From: Anaerolineae bacterium
GTDB taxonomy: Bacteria > Chloroflexota > Anaerolineae > Aggregatilineales > Phototrophicaceae
NCBI GenBank assembly: GCA_017303635.1
Contig: JAFLCG010000008.1
Span: 124,001-188,000 of the forward strand
Direction: 5' to 3'
Length of the DNA stretch: 64,000 nt
A program made the translations under genes and the position numbers. The notes under the pieces were generated by a model that saw nothing but the letters and a program-made list of their open reading frames with translations, was not told where the DNA came from and ran no database searches. Below are positions 48,945-57,734 of the stretch, piece after piece (the first letter of the stretch is position 1; the number at the start of each line of letters is the position of its first letter).

Positions 48945-51377
48945 CTAACTCCCGGTCACGCCGAAGTTGCTGCCCACCAGCACCAGATCGCTGATGTTGA
49001 CCACGCCGTCCTTATTCAGGTCGGCTTCGGCGGGGGCGGGCGGCGCGGTGACATTGAAGTTCGCACCCACGAAGGCGGCATCCACCAGATCAATCGTGTT
49101 GTCGCCGTTGGTATCCCCGGCGCGTAGGGTCAGCGTCCCCAGGTCAATGGTCTGACCGGGCGTGGTCACAGCCACATCCTGCGTCTGGCTCAGGTGACCG
49201 GCGGCGCTCAGGCGGAGGCGGTAGTTACCCACCGGCGCATCGGTGAACCCGAAGACTCCATCCGCCCCGGTGACGACCTGCACCAGCACATTCCCGTTCA
49301 GGTCGAGGACCGCGGCGGTGATCCCGGCATTATCCGGACGGTTCTGATAGACGGCCCGCCCGCTGATGCTGCCCGGAATGGGAGTCAGCGTCAGGGTTGG
49401 CAGCGGCGTCGGGGTGGCCGTGGGTACCACGATGGTCGGCGTGGGCGGGAGGCTGGTCGGTGTGGCGGTTCCTGCCGGGCCATCGACACCGTCGAAGCTG
49501 GCATTGATGACCGTCAGTGACCGTTCGACACCGTTACGATCAACGGCGAGCGCCTGGCAGGTCACAGCGCTGTCGTTCGGGCCGATCACCAGGTAGTTGA
49601 GCGTGAAGGCGATGGCATTCCCGTTGATAGGCGCTGCCGGTTGCAGACGGCTGGCAGCGATCACCCAGGAGCCATCTGGCTTAAAGCCCTGGTCGACGAT
49701 GTAGCTACTGCCCGCACTGAAGCCGTCGCCATCCGTCCGCGAGATGCCGGCCAGCACCGCAGGATTGACGGAACAGACCACCTGCAAGCCATAGACATCG
49801 CTGACGTTCAACAGGTTGAGCGAGGCCAGCACTGGCGTGCCCAATCCACCCGCAGCCGGATTCAGGTCAATCCGCAAGGTGGGTTGACTGGCTGGTAAGG
49901 TGGCGGTGGGTGGGGGAACTGTCGCGCTGGGCAGCGGAGTCAGCGTTGGCGGGACGACCGTTGCACTGGGGAGCGGCGTGCTGCTGGGCGGGACGAGCGT
50001 ATTGGTCGGCAAGGCCGTGTTGGTCGGCGGCACCAGGGTCGCACTCGGCAGCGGTGTGCTGCTGGGCGGAATGACTGTCGCAGTGGGCAGTGGTGTCGCG
50101 GACGAGGTGCGAGTCGCCGTGACCGTGGGCAGTGGCGTATTGGTGCGCGTTGCCGTGCGGGTGATGGTGGGCGTGGGCGGGAACGGGGTGCGGGTGGCAG
50201 TGGCTGGCAGCGGAGTCGGTGTGGCAACCGAGTCCAGCCGGAAGATACGTCCGCCGCTCAGGTCGTTGATGTAGAGTTCACCGGCGGCATCTTCACCGAA
50301 GGAACTGAGGGCGACGCCGCTGTTCAGGAACGGCGCGATCACCCAGCGGTTGCTGGCATCGCGGAAGGCCGTCCGAATATTGCCGTTGCAGTAGTCGGCG
50401 AAGAAATAGACCCCTTGGAGGGCTGGCAGGCGCGAACCGCGATACACATACCCGCCGGTGACCGAGCAGCCCTGGCTGTGATCGTACTGGGTGAACGGCC
50501 CGACGCGGGTGCCAATGGTCGGCTCGCCGGTGCGGTAGCGGTTGGTGCCTTCGTAGAAGTTCCATTCGTAGTTTTCACCGCCGGGGCTGGTGCCGGGTGA
50601 AAGGCTGATTTCTTCCCAATTCCCCTGCCCAACATCGCCGATGTAGATGTCCCCGTTCTGACGGTCGAAGCTCCAGCGCCAGGGGTTCCGTAACCCCAGC
50701 GACCAGATCTCTGCCCGATAGCCGGAGCGCCCGACGAACGGGTTATTGGCCGGGATGGTGTAGGGCAATTGGTTGACGTTGATGCGGAGCATCTTACCGA
50801 GGAGTTCATTGGGATTCTGGGCGCGGTTCTGCGGATCGCCGCCAGAGCCACCATCGCCCATGCCGATGTAGAGGAAGCCATCCCGCCCGAAGGCCATGTG
50901 CCCACCGTTGTGGTTGCTGTAGGGTTGGTCGATGAGCATGACCTGTTGCCCGCTGTTGGGATCGGCCACATTCGGGTTGTTGGCGGAGCGGGTGTAACGG
51001 GCGATGACCGTATCACCATCGCCGCGCGTGTAGTTGATGAAGAACCAGCCATTGGTGGCGTACTGCGGGTGGAAGGCCAAGCCCAGCAAGCCCTGTTCAT
51101 TGCCCAGGCTGATGAGGCTGCCGATATCCAGGAAGGGGGTCGGCAGCAGCGCTCCGTTCTGGAAGATGCGGATGCGCCCGACCTTTTCGAGGATGAAGAG
51201 ACGCGCATCCCCGGCGTGCGTGACCAGCAGCGGCTGGGAAAGGCCGCGCGTCACTTCGACCAGGCGATAGAGCGCCGGGTTGGGCGCGGTCGGCACGGCA
51301 CTTTGTGCGCCGACGCTGGAGCTTAACAATAGAAAGCAAAGCGATAAAAGCAGGCTAATGGCGGTTATTCGGCGCAT
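48945..51377 (-). CDS. Secreted glucose/sorbosone dehydrogenase-like protein with cohesin-like and dockerin parts
   Basis: 810 residues. Signal peptide; PQQ-type glucose/sorbosone dehydrogenase propeller (~35-380: YSNHNGGHMAFGRDGFLYIGMGDGG, AEIWSLGLRNPWRWSFDR, YIGDVGQGNWEEI); a long Thr/Pro linker of repeated PPSSTPLPSAT-like units; a cohesin-like beta domain (~500-635, PTLRIDLNPAAGG...AFTLNYLVIG); a second linker; a carboxypeptidase-regulatory-like domain (SISGRAVYQN...GNYRLRLSAAGH); and a dockerin-like pair of calcium motifs (DTNGDNTIDLVDAAFVG, DLNKDGVVNISDLVLVG). An extracellular enzyme with both halves of a cohesin-dockerin type pairing. Monocistronic with a strong terminator. Confidence 0.85.
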   Translation of the reverse strand: MRRITAISLLLSLCFLLLSSSVGAQSAVPTAPNPALYRLVEVTRGLSQPLLVTHAGDARLFILEKVGRIRIFQNGALLPTPFLDIGSLISLGNEQGLLGLAFHPQYATNGWFFINYTRGDGDTVIARYTRSANNPNVADPNSGQQVMLIDQPYSNHNGGHMAFGRDGFLYIGMGDGGSGGDPQNRAQNPNELLGKMLRINVNQLPYTIPANNPFVGRSGYRAEIWSLGLRNPWRWSFDRQNGDIYIGDVGQGNWEEISLSPGTSPGGENYEWNFYEGTNRYRTGEPTIGTRVGPFTQYDHSQGCSVTGGYVYRGSRLPALQGVYFFADYCNGNIRTAFRDASNRWVIAPFLNSGVALSSFGEDAAGELYINDLSGGRIFRLDSVATPTPLPATATRTPFPPTPTITRTATRTNTPLPTVTATRTSSATPLPTATVIPPSSTPLPSATLVPPTNTALPTNTLVPPSSTPLPSATVVPPTLTPLPSATVPPPTATLPASQPTLRIDLNPAAGGLGTPVLASLNLLNVSDVYGLQVVCSVNPAVLAGISRTDGDGFSAGSSYIVDQGFKPDGSWVIAASRLQPAAPINGNAIAFTLNYLVIGPNDSAVTCQALAVDRNGVERSLTVINASFDGVDGPAGTATPTSLPPTPTIVVPTATPTPLPTLTLTPIPGSISGRAVYQNRPDNAGITAAVLDLNGNVLVQVVTGADGVFGFTDAPVGNYRLRLSAAGHLSQTQDVAVTTPGQTIDLGTLTLRAGDTNGDNTIDLVDAAFVGANFNVTAPPAPAEADLNKDGVVNISDLVLVGSNFGVTGS

Positions 51378-51520
51378 AGACGGACGACTCCCTACACTCA
51401 GGTTTACGATGTATTACACCGTCGTTACCTATTGTGGAAACAGGCTGGAGAGCCGCCCATCAGCCATTGGTCATGTTTCGTGGCAATGGGGGTGGTACAT
51501 CGGTCAGGGTGAGGGAGGGG

Positions 51521-51550
51521 AGTACACAGTACACAGTGGACAGTTCACAG
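51521..51550 (+). repeat. Heptamer tandem repeat (AGTACAC type)
   Basis: Four 7-nt units of the pattern AGTNNAC plus AG, upstream of the sugar dehydrogenase gene and beyond the end of the membrane protein at 51582. Same period as the arrays at 4582 and 37001. The gap 51378-51581 otherwise holds nothing recognised. Confidence 0.75.
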
Positions 51551-51581
51551 AAGGGAGAAGACGAGACGGAGTGGTGGAGGC

Positions 51582-52130
51582 TCAGGTGGATGAAGGGCGA
51601 CGGGCGTCGCGGCGGATCATCCAGAGGGTGAAGAGGGTGTTGAGCATCGGCAAGCCAAAACATAGCACGACGATTGGCACGCCATATTGTGCCGCAAAGG
51701 TCATTTCTTCACCCGTCAGGTCGGAATGAAATTCCACCAAATAAGCAAGGCTCGACCCTAGCAAAGGGATCAATGCCCAGTGCGCGAGGATGACCAGCAG
51801 ACTCAACCCCAGCCAACGCGGCCAATTGCCTGCTTTCCAGTCAGCGTAAAAACGTACTGCCAGATAGCACAGGAAGATCACCCCCGGGATGGACACAGCA
51901 ATCCAGTAAATTGGTGATAGACGACCGAGTTTAGGAGCAATCTGGTCAATCACGCTTGATCCCACGTTCATGCCCACTAGTGGATTGAGGATCGGGAACG
52001 CGATTAGCCAACCTGCCAGCCGTCCGACAGGCCGCTTTACAGTGGCCAAAAGTACAATCCCTGTCAATACGGGCAAGAGCAAGAGACTGATGATGAACAT
52101 CTGGATTAAAAAGATCGTGCTATTGCTCAT
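51582..52130 (-). CDS. Small multi-pass membrane protein
   Basis: 182 residues, four to five membrane helices (IFLIQMFIISLLLLPVLTGIVLLATV, IYWIAVSIPGVIFLCYLAVRFY, WLGLSLLVILAHWALIPLLG, VPIVVLCFGLPMLNTLFTLWMI). No family recognised. Starts 4 nt inside the methyltransferase gene's end; last gene of the sugar operon. Confidence 0.7.
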   Translation of the reverse strand: MSNSTIFLIQMFIISLLLLPVLTGIVLLATVKRPVGRLAGWLIAFPILNPLVGMNVGSSVIDQIAPKLGRLSPIYWIAVSIPGVIFLCYLAVRFYADWKAGNWPRWLGLSLLVILAHWALIPLLGSSLAYLVEFHSDLTGEEMTFAAQYGVPIVVLCFGLPMLNTLFTLWMIRRDARRPSST

Positions 52131-52963
52131 GAGGTTCTGCCTTCCAGATACAGCATCGGTACCGTCAAGCGCAAGCCACCACTGCTTTGGCTGACCGTGT
52201 TGAGACGGGTTTCGAGCATCTGAAAGACGGTCTGAAGCTGGTCGGGGGCGACCACCGCTTTCCAGGCGGGCAAAAATCCCACCCGGATGAACCAGTGCCG
52301 CAGCAATGCGGAGCCATCCAGATAGCGCAGGGTCAGGGTGTCCTCGACGACTTTGGTGATCTGAAAGCCATGGGATTCCAATAACTGGCGGTGGGAGTCG
52401 AGCGTTCCGCGATGGGCTTCATGTTCGGCAAGATTCGCCAGTGCATCCTCCAAGTGAAGCTCCTCCAACACGCTGCGGAAGACGGCGTAGAACTCTCTCA
52501 TGTGTCCGGTCAGGTTGGCGGTCGCGGCGAAGCGTCCGCCGGGTTTCAGCACACGGGCGCACTCGGACAGGGTGACGGCGGGGTTTTCGAGGTTATTCAG
52601 CACCAGATTGGCGGTAATCAGGTCAACGTGAGCATCCGGCAGGGGCAGTTGATCGCCCATGAGCGCAATCAATTCCACCTGCGGCAGCCCGTAGACGGCC
52701 TGTTTTTCGCGGGCGCGGGCTAAGGCCCCCTGCCACAGATCGACGCCGATGAAGCGCGATGACGGGCCGTGCATCTGGGCCAGTTCAAACAGGGGGAAGC
52801 CGGTGCCGCAGCCGAGGTCGAGCGCGGTGATATTCGGCAGTAGGTCGAGTTCGCGCAAGAGCAAGCGCCCGAAGGCCATCGACCAAAGCGAGGTTTCATC
52901 AAAGGCGGTGACGGTCGCCAGCGCGTTCAGGTCGGCCTGATAGTCGAGGTAGTCGGGTAGCAT
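52127..52963 (-). CDS. SAM-dependent methyltransferase (class I)
   Basis: 278 residues. Rossmann methyltransferase motifs: ITALDLGCGTGFPLFELAQ (motif I), FIGVDLWQGALARAREK, LITANLVLNNLENPAVTLSECARVLKPGGRF. Resembles UbiE/Methyltransf_11 types. Substrate unknown; position at the end of a sugar-phosphate operon gives no clear hint. 35 nt after the ROK kinase. Confidence 0.88.
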   Translation of the reverse strand: MLPDYLDYQADLNALATVTAFDETSLWSMAFGRLLLRELDLLPNITALDLGCGTGFPLFELAQMHGPSSRFIGVDLWQGALARAREKQAVYGLPQVELIALMGDQLPLPDAHVDLITANLVLNNLENPAVTLSECARVLKPGGRFAATANLTGHMREFYAVFRSVLEELHLEDALANLAEHEAHRGTLDSHRQLLESHGFQITKVVEDTLTLRYLDGSALLRHWFIRVGFLPAWKAVVAPDQLQTVFQMLETRLNTVSQSSGGLRLTVPMLYLEGRTS

Positions 52964-52998
52964 AGTGGAGCTTCCTCCTCAGTGGCGGCTTGGTTGAT

Positions 52999-53928
52999 TT
53001 AGCTTCCCAGTCGATCGACCGCGTTCACCGCTGCGCCCAGCAAGCAGACATCATCACCACAGGCCGCCAGCCGGATAAGGTTGGGCGGGAGGAAGGCCGG
53101 GGCCAGCACGCGCTCGTCAATGGTGGCGCGGACGGTATCGAACAGCAGGTCACCGAGTTTGGTCACGCTGCCGCCAATGACGATGGCCTCCGGGCTGAAG
53201 AGGTGCAGCAGGTTGACCATGCCCAGCCCCAGGTAGCGACCGGCAGTGGCGACGACTTCCAGCGCCAGCGGGTCGCCCTGGACGGCGGCGGCTCCGACAG
53301 CGGCTCCATCGACCGTTGCAGACTCGCGCAGCAGTGTGGGCTTATCCCAGGTTTTCAGGCGCTTCTGTGCGTGCCAGCCGATGGCGGTGCCGGAGGCCAG
53401 TTCTTCCAGGCGGCGGACGTTGCCCTCGTCATCGGTCAACTGCATGTGACCAGGTTCCGCCGCATGACCACTCCAACCAGTGAAGAGTTTGCCGTCGATC
53501 ACCACGCCGCCGCCGATCCAGGTACTGACGGTCAGGTAGATCATCGGGTTGGTGCCGCGACCGGCCCCCAGGCGATACTCGGCAATCGGGCCGACGTTGC
53601 CATCATTCTGGGCGAAGGCCGGGACGTTGCCAAACGCTTCACTGACGATGGCCGCCAGCGGCACATCCTTCCAGCCGGGCAGGGCGAACGAGTGCAAAAT
53701 TACACCGCGCTCGGCATCCATCGGCCCCGGTGTGGAGAGGCCGATCAGACTGGGGGTATGACCTGCCGGGATGGCCTGCCGGGCGGTTTCAAATAGTCGC
53801 TTGAGGACGGCATCCTGACCTTCTTCCGGGTGTGTGCGCGTCTCGGCGCGGGCGATCTGTTGAAAATCATCCGTGTAGAGGGCGGCGCGCAGCCGGGTGC
53901 CGCCCAGGTCAATGGCGAGGATGGTCAT
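52999..53928 (-). CDS. ROK-family sugar kinase lacking the zinc-binding cysteines
   Basis: 309 residues. ATP-binding LAIDLGGTRLRAALYT, the catalytic Asp in AFAQNDGNVGPIAEYRLGAG, GWSGHAAEPGHM, and LLHLFSPEAIVIGGSVTKLGDLL identify a ROK kinase (glucokinase/fructokinase type). The usual CxCGxxGCxE zinc motif after GH is replaced by DDEGNVRRLEELASG; the zinc-binding cysteines are missing. Some ROK kinases do lack this zinc, so activity is still likely. Overlaps the PfkA-like gene by 4 nt. Confidence 0.88.
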   Translation of the reverse strand: MTILAIDLGGTRLRAALYTDDFQQIARAETRTHPEEGQDAVLKRLFETARQAIPAGHTPSLIGLSTPGPMDAERGVILHSFALPGWKDVPLAAIVSEAFGNVPAFAQNDGNVGPIAEYRLGAGRGTNPMIYLTVSTWIGGGVVIDGKLFTGWSGHAAEPGHMQLTDDEGNVRRLEELASGTAIGWHAQKRLKTWDKPTLLRESATVDGAAVGAAAVQGDPLALEVVATAGRYLGLGMVNLLHLFSPEAIVIGGSVTKLGDLLFDTVRATIDERVLAPAFLPPNLIRLAACGDDVCLLGAAVNAVDRLGS

Positions 53929-54881
53929 GATGATAATCCGTTGATGCGGTTGTACAGGGTCTGGTCAGGGACGATTTTGACGGTGGGCAGCACACCCGTC
54001 TGAAGCGCCACCCGCCCACCCCGGACGATCAGCGTGCCCGATGCGCTGGACTCTTTGAGGGCGGTATAGGCTTCGGCAGCGAGGTCAGCCGCCAGCACCC
54101 GGTCGATGTGGCTGGTGACTCCGCCGCGTTGGGCATGGCCGAGGCGCACATCGCGCATGCGGATGCCGGTGGCCTCCGGCAAGGTCTGCACCAGCGTTTT
54201 GGCATTGCGGGCTTCTTCGTTCAGCACCAGCAGACCGTAGCCGTGCTGCTCGACCGCCGCTTTCATGCGGGCCGCCAACCAGGCATCGTCGTAGTCGAAT
54301 TCGGGCAGCAGGACGGCGTGGGCACCGGCCCCCTGGGCAATCGCCAGCGCCAGATTGCCACAAAATCCGCCCAGGGTTTCCACCATGAACATGCGACCCC
54401 GCAAGGCATGGGCCGTGGTCATGGCGCCATCGATGGCCTGATAGGCATAGTTACAGGCCGAATCAAAACCCAAGGTGCGCTCGGTGCCGGGGACATCATT
54501 ATCAATGGTGGTGGGGATGCCTATCCAACGCAGTCCCCATTCCGTCAGCAGCGGAGGGATGTGGCGCAGGGTGCCATTGCCCCCGAACAAGACGAGGTTA
54601 TCGACCTGATGCTGTTGGATGACCGCCTGGATACGCGGACCGGCATCGTCTTTGCTCAGCACCGGGTCGCGGCTGGAAGGGAGGATCGAGCCACCGCGCC
54701 CCATCCAGGGGATGAGCGCATCCAGGCTTAGCGGGATCAGGTCACCTGCCAGCAGACCCGGGAAACCGCCAACCGCACCGATGACGGTATCGCCCCCGGC
54801 AGCAGCCAGACGGGTATATTGCCCCAGGAGCGCATTGATGCCGGGGGCATCTCCTCCGCTGACAACGAACAGGGTTTTCAT
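53925..54881 (-). CDS. 6-phosphofructokinase-like protein (PfkA superfamily)
   Basis: 318 residues from ATG 54881. GGDAPGINALLGQYTRLA, LVLFGGNGTLRHIPPLL and GIPTTIDNDVPGTERTLGFDSA are PfkA motifs, with the catalytic Asp in TIDND kept. Where the donor-determining residues usually read P(G/K)TIDND and GGDG, this protein has PTTIDND and GGNGT, so ATP versus PPi use cannot be assigned. Sits between a split transketolase and a ROK kinase, consistent with hexose-phosphate metabolism. Confidence 0.85.
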   Translation of the reverse strand: MKTLFVVSGGDAPGINALLGQYTRLAAAGGDTVIGAVGGFPGLLAGDLIPLSLDALIPWMGRGGSILPSSRDPVLSKDDAGPRIQAVIQQHQVDNLVLFGGNGTLRHIPPLLTEWGLRWIGIPTTIDNDVPGTERTLGFDSACNYAYQAIDGAMTTAHALRGRMFMVETLGGFCGNLALAIAQGAGAHAVLLPEFDYDDAWLAARMKAAVEQHGYGLLVLNEEARNAKTLVQTLPEATGIRMRDVRLGHAQRGGVTSHIDRVLAADLAAEAYTALKESSASGTLIVRGGRVALQTGVLPTVKIVPDQTLYNRINGLSS

Positions 54882-54885
54882 GGTA

Positions 54886-55893
54886 TTAAAGTGCCTCTTG
54901 CTGATTCTCGGCGGCAAAGGTGGAGAAGCGCGCAGCAGCTAGGTCATCGGTTGTGATGTTCAGCGGTTGATCGACAATGCGCTCGACCGCCCGCACCAGC
55001 GCAGGGGCATCCAGCCCATACTCTCGCATGAGGTAGGCGCGGCTGGCCCCGTGAATATAGGTATCGGGAATGCCGAGGCGGGTCAGGCGCGTGCCGATGC
55101 CGTGCTCGGCCATCAATTCGGCGACAGCCGTCCCTAAGCCACCCATTATGCTGTGATTCTCCAGGGTGATGATACCGCGTTTGGCGCGGCTGAGGGACTC
55201 GATGACTTGCGGATCGCTGAAGGGCTTGAGGGTGGTGATGTGCAGGTGCTGGATGCTGACCCCCCGCGCCGCCAGAGCCTGGGTCGCCCGCATGGCCTCT
55301 TCGGTGCAGATGCCAGTCGAGAGCAGGGTCACATCGGTGCCGGTGGAGAGCATGCGGGCATGATTGAGCCGCATCCGGTCGGCCGGATGAAAGAGCCGCG
55401 GAATTTCCCCACGCACCATGCGGATATAGACTGGCCCATCAATGGTGGCGGTCAGATCCAGCACGGATTCGACATCGGTGGCATCCCCAGTTTCGAGGAT
55501 CGTCATGTTCGGCAGCGCCCGCAGCACGCCCAGATCGTCAATGGCCTGATGAGTCGCGCCGCCGGGGGTGGTCACACCGGGCAGGAATCCGAAAAGACGT
55601 ACGCGCAGATTAGGGTAGGCGATGGACATCTCAAGCTGGTCGAGGGCGCGGCGGTACATAAACACGGCAAAGGTGTGAACGAACGGGGTATAGCCTTCCC
55701 GCGCCAGCCCACCGGCGACGCTCAGCATATTCTGTTCAGCCAACCCCATCGAATAGAAACGGTCCGGATAGGCATCCCGGAAGGTATCGACCTCGCAGGA
55801 GGTGGTCAGATCACCGGAGAGGACGATGACTTCCGGGCGATCTTTGGCCCAGGCGACCAGATTACGGGCGTGAACGCGGGTGTGCATCTCCAT
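54886..55893 (-). CDS. Transketolase, C-terminal subunit
   Basis: 335 residues. Pyrimidine-binding and C-terminal transketolase domains: VIVLSGDLTTSCEVDTFRDAYPDRFYSMGLAEQNMLSVAGGLAREGYTPFVHTFAVFM, GVTTPGGATHQAIDDLGVLRALPNM. Forms a two-subunit transketolase with the preceding gene product (split form common in bacteria and archaea). One-nt overlap with its partner. Moves two-carbon units between sugar phosphates. Confidence 0.93.
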   Translation of the reverse strand: MEMHTRVHARNLVAWAKDRPEVIVLSGDLTTSCEVDTFRDAYPDRFYSMGLAEQNMLSVAGGLAREGYTPFVHTFAVFMYRRALDQLEMSIAYPNLRVRLFGFLPGVTTPGGATHQAIDDLGVLRALPNMTILETGDATDVESVLDLTATIDGPVYIRMVRGEIPRLFHPADRMRLNHARMLSTGTDVTLLSTGICTEEAMRATQALAARGVSIQHLHITTLKPFSDPQVIESLSRAKRGIITLENHSIMGGLGTAVAELMAEHGIGTRLTRLGIPDTYIHGASRAYLMREYGLDAPALVRAVERIVDQPLNITTDDLAAARFSTFAAENQQEAL

Positions 55894-56819
55894 CAGGCTT
55901 CCACCTCCGGCGGCATGGCTTCCAGCGCGGCCCGGTAACGCTCGCGTTCAGCCTGGCTCTTGAAGCGGACATAATGCAGGTTGGGATAACGTTCTTCCAG
56001 AATGGGCATCCCCTGATAGGGAATGGTGCAGCCCAGCACGACGACCGGCCCGGTTTCCGAACGTTGTTCAGCCGCCCCCGCCAGCGCCTGAATATCGTGC
56101 CCATCGACCTGATAGACTCGCGCTCCAAAGGCCTCCAGTTTTTGCTGAATCGGTTCGAGGTTCATGACCTTTTCCATGCGGCCATCGACCTGCTGACCGT
56201 TCACATCAACAAAGACCGTCAGGTTGTTGACCCGGTGGAAGGCCATGCTCATGAAGGCTTCCCACACCTGGCCTTCCTGAAATTCGCCATCGGACATGAA
56301 GACCCAGACGCGTCCGGTGTCCCCTCGGCGCTGGCGGGCCATCGCGACCCCGGCAGCCTGACTGATGGCTTGCCCGAAGGAGCCACCGGTCACTTCCAGT
56401 CCGGGTGAGTGTTCGCCGCCGATCATCTCGACCGAACTGCCGTCGCGGTTGAAGTGTGCCAGCCCTTCCGGCGCCAGCCGCCCGGCTTCGATCAGCGCAG
56501 CGTAGAGTGCCAGAGCATAGTGCGTGGGCGAGAGGATGAAGCGGTCGAGATCCGGCGCGGGCAGCCCGTTATAAACACCGCCGTTGACGTGCCTGGGGTT
56601 ATGGGGGCCGGGCGCACCGCTGAAGGGTACCGGGATGAGCGGCCCGGCGCTGGGGCCGAGCCGCATGGTATGCAGATAGAGGGTCGCCAGGATTTCCGCA
56701 CTGGAACAGGCCTGACTGAGATAGCCTCCGTCGCCTGTCAGGCAGTGTTCCAGCACCCGGCGGCGGATGCCCCGGGCAGCACGGCGAATGGTGTGTAGTT
56801 GTTCAGTGGAAATACTCAT
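55893..56819 (-). CDS. Transketolase, N-terminal (TPP-binding) subunit
   Basis: 308 residues from ATG 56819. ThDP-binding domain: AEILATLYLHTMRLGP, DRFILSPTHYALALYAALIEAG, VEMIGGEHSPGLEVTGGSFGQAISQAAGVAMARQRRG and the GDG-type motif as VWVFMSDGEFQEGQVWEAFMSMAFHRVNNLTVFVDVNGQQVDG. First gene of the six-gene operon ending with the membrane protein at 51582. Confidence 0.93.
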   Translation of the reverse strand: MSISTEQLHTIRRAARGIRRRVLEHCLTGDGGYLSQACSSAEILATLYLHTMRLGPSAGPLIPVPFSGAPGPHNPRHVNGGVYNGLPAPDLDRFILSPTHYALALYAALIEAGRLAPEGLAHFNRDGSSVEMIGGEHSPGLEVTGGSFGQAISQAAGVAMARQRRGDTGRVWVFMSDGEFQEGQVWEAFMSMAFHRVNNLTVFVDVNGQQVDGRMEKVMNLEPIQQKLEAFGARVYQVDGHDIQALAGAAEQRSETGPVVVLGCTIPYQGMPILEERYPNLHYVRFKSQAERERYRAALEAMPPEVEA

Positions 56820-56937
56820 GGGCAGCAGCTCCATGTATGGATATGGGCTGATGCTACCCAGCGGCAGTAGCGCCGTCAATCAGTCCAGTAAATCGGAGCA
56901 AGAGCCAACCCTTGCTCCGATTTAGGGGAGGGTTTGA

Positions 56938-57729
56938 TCAGGTTCCAGGTGACTGCTGCACCGCTGACCGGAGCGTAATGAAGCTCACTGCGCCAATGAG
57001 GACGATCACCACCAGCCAGTAGATCGCCCAGAAGTTGGGATCCAGCACGACCGCATCCACATTCACCAGCTTGGGCAGCAGCTCCGTCAGTATACCGAAG
57101 ATGCCAACGGCGATCAGCAGCAGACCGGAGGCGCGGTTGAGCAGATGATGGTGCCGGTTCAGCCAACCGATCAGCCGCCGCTGAAGTGGCAAAGCGACCA
57201 ACGGCAGCAGCGCCAGCGGCCAGCCAAAACCGATGCCGAAGGCCAGGAAATAGAGCAGTCCATTGACGAGTTCACTGGTGTTGCCTGCCCCCAGCGCAAA
57301 CGCGCTGAGGATGATGGGGCCGGTGCAGGGCAGCGTCATCGGGCCGAACAGCAGCCCATAGACGAAGGCGCTGGCATACGGGTTCTTCAACAGCGGCGCC
57401 TGGGCCGTCTGCAAGCGGGCGAAGGGGTTGCGCCCCAGCAAGAGCATCCCGCCAAAGATGATCACCAGGCCGTAGACGATTGGCAGCACCAGCGGCAGCA
57501 CATCGCCAAAGCCCCGGTTGAGGAGGAATAGCAGCAAGCCGATGAGCGTCATCATGGTCAGCACACCCGCCAGCACCAGCACCCCCAGCCAGCCACTGGA
57601 TCGACCGGCGCGGCCACTGGTGGCGTTGCCCGCCAGGAAGGCAATCAGGCCGGGGTAAAGCGGCAGTAGGCAGGCATTGGTCAGGATGGCTGCGTTACCC
57701 AGCAGGAAGCCATTCACCAACTCATTCAT
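56938..57729 (-). CDS. ccdA: Cytochrome c biogenesis protein CcdA-like
   Basis: 263 residues, six to seven membrane helices, with the paired redox cysteines in NACLLPLYPGLIAFLAG and TLPCTGPIILSAFALG. CcdA/DsbD-type proteins carry electrons from cytoplasmic thioredoxin to an exported thioredoxin-like partner. The TlpA-like gene lies 5 nt upstream in the same operon and is the obvious partner. Confidence 0.92.
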   Translation of the reverse strand: MNELVNGFLLGNAAILTNACLLPLYPGLIAFLAGNATSGRAGRSSGWLGVLVLAGVLTMMTLIGLLLFLLNRGFGDVLPLVLPIVYGLVIIFGGMLLLGRNPFARLQTAQAPLLKNPYASAFVYGLLFGPMTLPCTGPIILSAFALGAGNTSELVNGLLYFLAFGIGFGWPLALLPLVALPLQRRLIGWLNRHHHLLNRASGLLLIAVGIFGILTELLPKLVNVDAVVLDPNFWAIYWLVVIVLIGAVSFITLRSAVQQSPGT

Positions 57730-57734
57730 CGCCT

